Positions 50,132-55,413 of a stretch of DNA of 55,413 nt are shown here, in pieces. The notes beneath the pieces were generated by a model, which was not told the DNA's origin, did no database searches, and saw only the letters and a list, made by a program, of their open reading frames with translations. The number at the start of each line of letters is the position of its first letter. Position 1 is the first letter of the stretch. The stretch comes from Bacteroidales bacterium (GTDB lineage: Bacteria > Bacteroidota > Bacteroidia > Bacteroidales > UBA3663), in contig SFEH01000004.1 of the NCBI GenBank assembly GCA_004557315.1, positions 1 through 55,413 on the forward strand, given 5' to 3'. Made by a program: the position numbers and the translations under genes.

Positions 50132-50237
50132 TATAATTTGAATCTGCTTCTTATCAAGAGAATCATCCTTAGAAGTCGAAAAACAGAGTTCCCCACATGC
50201 TCACTTGATGAATTCGATCCCTTCCCAGAGGATTGAG

Positions 50238-50331
50238 TATTCACAAGACAGACAAGAATCATGAACCTGTCCCCTGATTCTCTGAATATTCACAAGAAAG
50301 ACAAGAATCATGAACTGTCCCCTGATCCTCT
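50238..50331. repeat. Direct repeat pair ending in CTGTCCCCTGATYCT
   Basis: Copy 1 (50238-50283) and copy 2 (50287-50331) both read TATTCACAAGAMAGACAAGA, then ATCATGAA, then CTGTCCCCTGATYCTCT, differing by two substitutions and one deleted C. The last 15-16 bases recur at 51019-51034, where they truncate a hipA remnant. Confidence 0.85.
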
Positions 50332-50539
50332 TTATATAATACTGGGTACAAAGATAACGATTTATTAGCAGAAATCATCAAGTTTTGCTAAAAATATGAG
50401 CGTACAGACAAAAATATTTGTCTCTTAACAAATTCTGAAAGCGAGAACAGCAAAAGTCCCACTATATCATCAGATGGAGCGCAGTTTTAAGACCAAAAGA
50501 GACAAAACATGTGCTAAGACACAAATATGCTTCAAATTG

Positions 50540-50571
50540 TTTGTTATATTAAACATTTTTGTTTATCTTTG
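50540..50571 (+). promoter_or_regulatory. Promoter of the hipB-like gene
   Basis: TTTG (50540-50543), 20 bases, TATCTTTG (50564-50571): both elements perfect. The transcript would start near 50578, about 13 bases before the ATG. Confidence 0.7.
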
Positions 50572-50590
50572 CGCTCAATAAGATACAATT

Positions 50591-50890
50591 ATGGGAAAGA
50601 ACACATTTGGTAAAACGATGCCAAGGACATTGAGCCAGAACCTGAAGATTATGGGAGAACAAATCATGTTGGCCCGCAAGCGCAGGCATTTGTCCATGCA
50701 GGACATAGCAGACCGGGCTACGGTGACACGCCTGACAGTCTCCAAGGTGGAACATGGTGACCCGACGGTCTCCATGGGGATTTATGCTCGCGTACTCTTT
50801 GCGCTGAATCTGGAAAATGACATCACCCTGTTGGCTGCTGACGATGCTCTTGGCAGACAGCTTCAGGATGCAGAATTGTTGAGGAAATGA
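50591..50890 (+). CDS. HipB-like XRE-family transcriptional regulator
   Basis: A 99-aa helix-turn-helix protein. The HTH lies at about 22-75 (GEQIMLARKRRHLSMQDIADRATVTRLTVSKVEHGDPTVSMGIYARVLFAL), the pattern of HipB antitoxins. It should bind operator DNA in its own promoter and neutralise HipA. Its stop overlaps (ATGA) the start of a hipA gene reduced to its first 44 codons, so the regulator appears to be an orphan here. Confidence 0.82.
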   Translation: MGKNTFGKTMPRTLSQNLKIMGEQIMLARKRRHLSMQDIADRATVTRLTVSKVEHGDPTVSMGIYARVLFALNLENDITLLAADDALGRQLQDAELLRK

Positions 50891-51030
50891 AGAGGATTAT
50901 TGTTTACGCAGATTTTGATTTCCTAACCTCTCCAGAAGAGATAGGTACAATAGGCTACGAACACGTTCGTGGTAAGGATCATTTTGTCTTTGAGTATTCG
51001 CGCCAGTGGTTGAAACATCCTGTCCCCTGA
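50887..51030 (+). pseudogene. Truncated hipA remnant (first 44 codons)
   Basis: Translates as 47 aa beginning MKRIIVYADFDFL and continuing SPEEIGTIGYEHVRGKDHF and VFEYSRQWLKH, the N-terminal opening of HipA Ser/Thr kinases of Bacteroidetes. After codon 44 the reading frame enters CCTGTCCCCTGA, part of a repeat found twice upstream, and stops. A complete HipA has roughly 300-440 residues including the kinase domain, so no toxin activity is expected. The start overlaps the hipB-like stop as in an intact operon. Confidence 0.7.
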
Positions 51031-51034
51031 TCCT
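51019..51034. repeat. Third copy of the CCTGTCCCCTGATCCT repeat end
   Basis: CCTGTCCCCTGATCCT (51019-51034) is identical or nearly so to the ends of the two direct repeats at 50268-50282 and 50315-50329. It sits exactly where hipA homology ends. After it an 18-codon open stretch (YFSYEGKTLSELRKEKENLT, 51041-51103) of unknown origin follows. Confidence 0.8.
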
Positions 51035-51166
51035 TTTAAGTACTTTAGCTATGAGGGGAAAACCTTGAGCGAATTGAGGAAAGAGAAAGAAAATTTGACA
51101 TAAATCAAAGATAAGATATTTTGGCTGTAAAGAAAGCCTTACAGAGCCGATCATCCAAATGTTGGC

Positions 51167-51214
51167 AAAAAATAATGGAATGCTTCAAAGACACTTGATT
51201 TTCTTTGAAGCATT
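51167..51214 (-). terminator. Intrinsic terminator after hsdR
   Basis: AATGCTTCAAAG (51179-51190) and CTTTGAAGCATT (51203-51214) form a perfect 12-bp stem with a 12-base loop. On the minus strand it is followed within six bases by a run of T (A-run 51167-51172). It lies about 30 bases past the hsdR stop. Confidence 0.75.
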
Positions 51215-51244
51215 TTGAATATGACTGTGGACAGTTCTTTTCTA

Positions 51245-54200
51245 TTATCTTTGACTCGACAACCGACTCACCGCAGCCTGATACACCCTTGCATTCACAA
51301 AGTTCTGAAAGTCAGGATTGGCAAAGTAGGTTTGTACGAACTCCGTCTTTTCCTCCAGCATAGAAGCGACGATGTTGATGATGTCATCGTTGAAGGTAAT
51401 CTGCGCTACCTGCTTGTCGCCATTACGGACGGCATTCACAAAGTCAAGGCTGGTGGCGATACGGGCTGGCAGTTCTTCAATCTGTCGCTGCACTTCGTCA
51501 CGATTTTTCCACTCGATGTTGCCGTATGTGTCATTGAAGTCCTTCACGATACTTGAAAGGGCATCCATTTCTGGCTGAGGCTTTCCGCCACCTGTACCTA
51601 CAGGGATTGGCTTGACGTTGGTGTTCTCGTTATCAAGCACGATGGCACGCTCCTCCTCCTTCACTATGCGGTATTTGTCAAAGTCAATGTTGTCGAGCAA
51701 TCCGTCTGTGTAGTCATCAATCTTCAGCTTGGGCAGTTTCTTGACCAGAAGGGAATAGAACACATACTGCTTTTCCCACTCAGGACTCTCATAAGGCATG
51801 ATGGCAGAGAAATAAGGGTAGCAGCGGTTGAAGTTCTTGAGGGCACTCTTGCATTTTATCTGCTCATCCTCGTTGAGTTCTGTCTTGAAGCGCACGACAA
51901 CGGCATCGATGACAGCGTCAATCTTCGGGCGGTCATCGTCCGTTCCCATCAGTTTGAGTGTTGCCACCTGGTCAACATCATCCTGAGTGTAGAAGTTGAA
52001 TGCCTCAATAGTCCCGGTGAGGTCGTTGAGTTTGTTCACATCCGACTCTCCTTCAAGAATCGTTGTCTTGTAATATCGCTGGAACGCCTCCCGAATCATC
52101 TCAGGGTCATTGGCAAAGTCAAGCACAAAAGTGTCTTGTTTCTTTGGATGACAGCGGTTCAGACGTGAGAGTGTCTGCACGGCCTTCACGTCGCTGAGCT
52201 GCTTATCCACATACATGGTATGCAGCAAAGGCTGGTCGTAACCCGTCTGGAACTTGTCCGCCACTATCAGGAAGCGGTAAGGCTCCTGCTCTACACGCTG
52301 TTCTATCTCGGCTGAAGGGAAGCCGTTCAACTCAGATTCGGTAACGACCTTGCCGTCAATCTCTTTGTCAGTAAACGCCACAATAGCCTTATATTGGCTG
52401 TTGCGCTCTTCAAGCATCCTTGTAATCACCTTGTAGAACTCGATGGCACGTTCAATGCTGCTGGTTATCACCATGGCACGAGCCTTGCCACCAATCTTCA
52501 TATAGACCTTCTTCAGGAAGTGCTCTACTATGATTTCAGCCTTCTTCTCAATCGTTTCAGGCTGACGCTCCACGTATGCACGAATCTTGCCCATAGCTTT
52601 CTTCTTATCGTATTCAGGATCTTCTTCAACAGCCTTCAACACACGGTAATAAGAAGAATAAGGTGTATAGTTTTTCAACACATCGAGGATAAAACCTTCC
52701 TCAATGGCTTGCTTCATGGTGTATTCGTGGAAAGGAATGTAGAGAGGTTCCAAGCCGATGCGTTCCACCTTATCGCCGAACATCTCCAGAGTCTTGTTCT
52801 TAGGTGTGGCGGTAAAGGCATAGTAGTTGGCATTCTTTGCCATCTTCCTTCCCTTTATTATTCTATGGATCTTATCCTCAATGTCCTCAGGCACTATATA
52901 TGACATGAGTGTTTCGCTAGATGCCATGTTTTCTGGGGCTTCTTCTGTGTCAAGATAAACGACAGGAGTTGCATTGCCCGATATGCCTGTTGCAAGATTG
53001 ACCGACAGCGAACCGTTCTGGCTGCTGTGTGCTTCGTCTATGATAATGGCAAAACGCTTGTCCTTCAGCGAACTGCCAATCTCATCGAGGATGTACGAGA
53101 ACTTGAAGATGGTGCTGATGATGATCTTCTTCCCTCCTGTCAGCAATTCATGCAGCGTGCCCGACTTGTCTGCCCATCCCACAAGATTGCTCAACCTTTG
53201 GAAGGCATTGATGTTGTCGCGTATCTGCTTGTCGAGGTTCACGCGGTCGGTCACCACTATGATGCTGTCAAAGAATGGTTCCTGATTTTGTTGCAGCAGA
53301 GTGACAAGCTGATAGGCAAGCCATGTGATGGAATTCGACTTCCCGCTTCCGGCACTATGCTGAATGAGGAATCTACGACCGATAGGCGACATCTTTGTCA
53401 CATGGAGCAACGTGCGGACTGCATCCAGCTGATGGTATCGTGGCCAGATGACCATCTCTTTGACCTTATGTGTCTTGGGGTCTTCTTTCTTTATTACCTG
53501 CGCAAAGTTTTCGATGATGTTGGAGAGTGTTGGCTTGGTCAGAACGTCCTTCCAGAGGTATGAGGTCATGGTATCGCCTTCTATAACAGGATTACCAGCA
53601 CCACCATTCACACCACGGTTGAATGGCAGGAACCAAGAGTCCTTGCCCTCTAATGCGGTGCACATCCACACCTGGCAGTCATCCACGGCAAAGTGTACGG
53701 CACAACGTTTCTTCTGCAACAGCAGTTCCTTCGGGTCGCGGTCGGTGCGGTATTGTGCAATGGCATTCTCGTAGGTCTGCCCTGTGAAGTTGTTCTTCAG
53801 CTCGAAGGTGGCAAGGGGCAAGCCATTGATGAACAACACAAAGTCTATCTCGTTGTTGTTCACCTTTGAGTACATCACCTGACGGATTACGCCGAAGATG
53901 TTCTGCTCGTAAGCCACCTTTGCACTTGGATTCAGTTCTGAGGGCAACGGATAGTACAGGTCGAACGTAGAGCCATTGAACTTATATCCCTTGCGCAATA
54001 CGTCCGTCACACCGCGTTTGGTTATCTCGTTGCTCAGTCTGGTGAAGAACTTCAGACGCTCGCTCGGTGAGGCGAAGCACATCGACTGCTTCACCTTCTC
54101 TGGCTGTGTTTCCGTAACGAACCGTTCCACCCACTTATCGACCAAGGCAAAGTCCTTGTTGTAAGCGTGTGGCGACTCCTGCTCGTAGCCGTTCTCCTTC

Positions 54201-54250
54201 ACGAGCCAACCGACTATTATCTTTTCAAGTCCTGTTTCTGATGTGTCCAT
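51245..54250 (-). CDS. hsdR: Type I restriction endonuclease subunit R
   Basis: A 1001-aa motor-nuclease subunit of a type I restriction system. The PD-(D/E)xK nuclease is visible as Asp136 (NEIDFVLFING) with Glu150-Leu-Lys152 (FELKNN). Helicase motifs are Walker A HSAGSGKS (298-305) and DEAH (405-408, IIIDEAHSS), with TATPKNKTLEMFG and QTLSRLNRCHP downstream. It cleaves unmodified DNA after translocation when joined to HsdM and HsdS. It lies 3 bases after hsdS. No hsdM is in the window, so function here is doubtful unless hsdM is encoded elsewhere. Confidence 0.95.
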   Translation of the reverse strand: MDTSETGLEKIIVGWLVKENGYEQESPHAYNKDFALVDKWVERFVTETQPEKVKQSMCFASPSERLKFFTRLSNEITKRGVTDVLRKGYKFNGSTFDLYYPLPSELNPSAKVAYEQNIFGVIRQVMYSKVNNNEIDFVLFINGLPLATFELKNNFTGQTYENAIAQYRTDRDPKELLLQKKRCAVHFAVDDCQVWMCTALEGKDSWFLPFNRGVNGGAGNPVIEGDTMTSYLWKDVLTKPTLSNIIENFAQVIKKEDPKTHKVKEMVIWPRYHQLDAVRTLLHVTKMSPIGRRFLIQHSAGSGKSNSITWLAYQLVTLLQQNQEPFFDSIIVVTDRVNLDKQIRDNINAFQRLSNLVGWADKSGTLHELLTGGKKIIISTIFKFSYILDEIGSSLKDKRFAIIIDEAHSSQNGSLSVNLATGISGNATPVVYLDTEEAPENMASSETLMSYIVPEDIEDKIHRIIKGRKMAKNANYYAFTATPKNKTLEMFGDKVERIGLEPLYIPFHEYTMKQAIEEGFILDVLKNYTPYSSYYRVLKAVEEDPEYDKKKAMGKIRAYVERQPETIEKKAEIIVEHFLKKVYMKIGGKARAMVITSSIERAIEFYKVITRMLEERNSQYKAIVAFTDKEIDGKVVTESELNGFPSAEIEQRVEQEPYRFLIVADKFQTGYDQPLLHTMYVDKQLSDVKAVQTLSRLNRCHPKKQDTFVLDFANDPEMIREAFQRYYKTTILEGESDVNKLNDLTGTIEAFNFYTQDDVDQVATLKLMGTDDDRPKIDAVIDAVVVRFKTELNEDEQIKCKSALKNFNRCYPYFSAIMPYESPEWEKQYVFYSLLVKKLPKLKIDDYTDGLLDNIDFDKYRIVKEEERAIVLDNENTNVKPIPVGTGGGKPQPEMDALSSIVKDFNDTYGNIEWKNRDEVQRQIEELPARIATSLDFVNAVRNGDKQVAQITFNDDIINIVASMLEEKTEFVQTYFANPDFQNFVNARVYQAAVSRLSSQR

Positions 54251-54253
54251 AGC

Positions 54254-55144
54254 TTAACATACTTTTATTTGTCCTGTCACTACATCGCTGATGAGTCGCT
54301 GCTTATATTCCTTTATGCGCTCAATCTCCTTGGTGACGTTGGCAATGAGCTTGTCTATCTTGGAGGTCTTGGCATCAAGGTAGGAGACGATTTGCTTTTG
54401 TTCGGAGAGGGGTGGAACGGGTACAATTTTATTATTAAGCCAATTGAAATTGAGTGTGCGTTGTATACTACCAACACCTCTAGAACTCATTTCGAATTGA
54501 CTGACCATGCACTTACTTCGTAATAGATAATTTGCATAGTCAGGGAACATGCAATTTGGCATCTTAAAAATGTGATAGGCAGGACTAATAATACCAACCA
54601 ATTTTGATACTCCTACAGAACCTCTCCATGCTTGTTGGTTATTCATAACGAAGTCTGTTTCTTCGACAAGTTGGTATTTTGACAAGTCTTCTGAAGCCGC
54701 ATGGGTTCTTTTTTCAGATTCTGCGGCACGTATGACACCAAAATGCAAGAATACTGATAATAATTCCTCACCATGATGTTGTTTGACAGGTTTTAATTTA
54801 AACAATGTTCCATATCTATAAATCTCCCAATGTTCAGGAATCTCCTTCAGCCAAGGAATATTGGTAGATTTCATTTTGGCATGAGGATTCAGACCTCGTG
54901 TCACGGCATCTGCAATAACACGTTGTTTCAATTCTTGAAGATGCTCCACTTCCTTTTGTTTCTTTGTTACCCATTCGTCAATCTTTCCACACTTGGCATC
55001 AAGGAAAGACACGATGGAGCGTTGCTCAGAGAGAGGAGGGAGCAATAATTTAGTGCTATTCAATATGCTTCTTGTTATAGAAAACAATTTTACACCATGA
55101 ACCTGAACCCATATCTGCATTTTCCATTTGTTTGATTGGAGCAA
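54254..55144 (-). pseudogene. hsdS: Type I specificity subunit lacking its first target-recognition domain
   Basis: The 296-aa reading frame begins inside the end of a first recognition domain (QIWVQVHGVKLFSITRSILNSTKLLLPPLSEQ). It continues with the first conserved helix (IVSFLDAKCGKIDEWVTKKQ...RVIADAVTRG), a full second recognition domain (about 100-245) and the second conserved helix (IVPVPPLSEQKQIVSYLDAK...LISDVVTGQIKVC). Intact HsdS proteins have 400-450 aa with two recognition domains; about 130-150 residues are missing. The only start is a TTG. Half-length HsdS can be functional as dimers or as silent donors in phase-variable loci, so 'pseudogene' is provisional. GC is lower than in neighbouring genes. 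Confidence 0.7.
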
Positions 55145-55176
55145 ATTGTCCGAGAAAGAGTGAGCGGAGGGTAGAA

Positions 55177-55413
55177 ATGCGAAAAATAAGGGTAGTTCAG
55201 TACGGAACGTGGAGAATGTGTCATTCCGACCACATCATGATGACAATGCGCTCCATGCCGCAGATATTTGACGTCGTAGGCGTTTGCGAGCCTATTGCCG
55301 AGAGACGAGAGCAGGCAAAAAGGCGAGGCTGTTACGACGGTCTGCGGTGGATGACAGAGCAAGAGGTGCTTTCGGACAAGACTCTTGATGCGGTAATCAT
55401 CGAGTCCCACGAA
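55177..55413 (+). CDS. Gfo/Idh/MocA-family oxidoreductase, 5' part only
   Basis: The first 79 codons of a gene that runs off the right edge: MRKIRVVQYGTWRMCHSDHI, then MMTMRSMPQIFDVVGVCEP and ERREQAKRRGCYDGLRWMTEQEVL and LDAVIIES. This is a Rossmann-type N-terminus with an unusual dinucleotide loop (VQYGTWRMCHSDH instead of GxGxxG). An AGGG-like ribosome site precedes the ATG. Only 32 bases separate it from the broken end of the divergent hsdS. Sugar or polyol substrate unknown. Confidence 0.7.
   Translation, partial: MRKIRVVQYGTWRMCHSDHIMMTMRSMPQIFDVVGVCEPIAERREQAKRRGCYDGLRWMTEQEVLSDKTLDAVIIESHE

Larger units (their letters stand above)
50049..50539. other. Repeat-rich non-coding stretch
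   Basis: No credible gene on either strand. It holds a 9-base tandem repeat (50105-50131), a 45-base direct repeat pair (50238-50283 and 50287-50331) and a minus-strand -7-like TATCTTTG at 50356-50349 that could start a 300-base leader for the acyltransferase gene. The rest is AT-rich with no recognised RNA family. Confidence 0.5.

Noticed and set aside
50049..50590. Complete insertion sequence in the repeat-rich spacer
   Set aside because: Repeats are direct, not terminal inverted, and no transposase reading frame of any length is present.
51041..51103. Short open stretch YFSYEGKTLSELRKEKENLT as a gene fragment
   Set aside because: It has no start codon or clear family match; mentioned with the repeat entry but not called as a gene.

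Overview
The window looks like a chromosomal segment of a Bacteroidales bacterium, probably Prevotellaceae or a close relative. The evidence is the canonical Bacteroidetes promoter form (TTTG, about 20 bases, TAnnTTTG) upstream of many genes, a complete MoxR/BatABCDE aerotolerance locus, a PorE-like type 9 secretion protein, GH109/GH35 glycosidases, and family-typical neighbourhoods such as DUF1599/DoxX-like/tpiA/SPOR/folE and ileS/DksA-like/lspA/DUF4296. Base composition is near 50% GC with no obvious foreign island except the repeat-rich, AT-richer right end. The genus is inference.

Layout. 1-5.2 kb: type II pantothenate kinase behind a long leader, then a leftward operon of a hexosamine kinase, a GH109-type enzyme, a fluoride channel and TatC. 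5.3-12.9 kb: a rightward, translationally coupled nine-gene cluster (methyltransferase, ketosynthase, ketosynthase-like partner, acyl carrier protein, ketosynthase fused to a chain-length-factor-like domain, small EamA-type membrane protein, glycosyltransferase, acyltransferase, esterase). It resembles part of an aryl-polyene, flexirubin or other type II polyene pathway, but no reductase, dehydratase, ammonia lyase or adenylation gene lies in the window. 12.9-18.3 kb: leftward housekeeping (two HU-type proteins, one membrane-anchored with a LysM-like end, DUF1599, DoxX-like, tpiA, SPOR, folE, folK). 18.4-26.1 kb: clpC, a LytS-type histidine kinase, a GH35 beta-galactosidase and porE-like.

26.2-34.6 kb: leftward moxR, DUF58, a BatD-like membrane protein, then batA, batB, batC, batD and batE; BatC carries a long Gln/Asp/Asn tract. 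34.7-45.3 kb: metA (its Glu111 predicts acetyl-CoA use), a coiled-coil lipoprotein, rsmI, a PBP4-type carboxypeptidase, a DUF4296 lipoprotein, lspA, a DksA-like protein that has lost most zinc cysteines, ileS and aroE. 45.4-48.7 kb: rightward cell-envelope operon of a SPOR amidase, an MCE/MlaD protein and a SpmA-SpmB fusion. 48.9-55.4 kb is the accessory end: an acyltransferase, a repeat-rich non-coding stretch, an orphan HipB-like regulator followed by a 47-codon remnant of hipA ending exactly in one of those repeats, then hsdR and an hsdS lacking its first target-recognition domain, which abuts the start of a Gfo/Idh/MocA gene running off the window. No hsdM is present.

Most notable for follow-up: the ketosynthase cluster with one split and one fused KS/KS-like pair, the HU-membrane-LysM protein, a heptanucleotide tandem repeat shared by two intergenic regions, and the repeat-associated truncation of hipA next to a broken type I restriction locus. 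No tRNA, rRNA, CRISPR array or complete insertion sequence was found.
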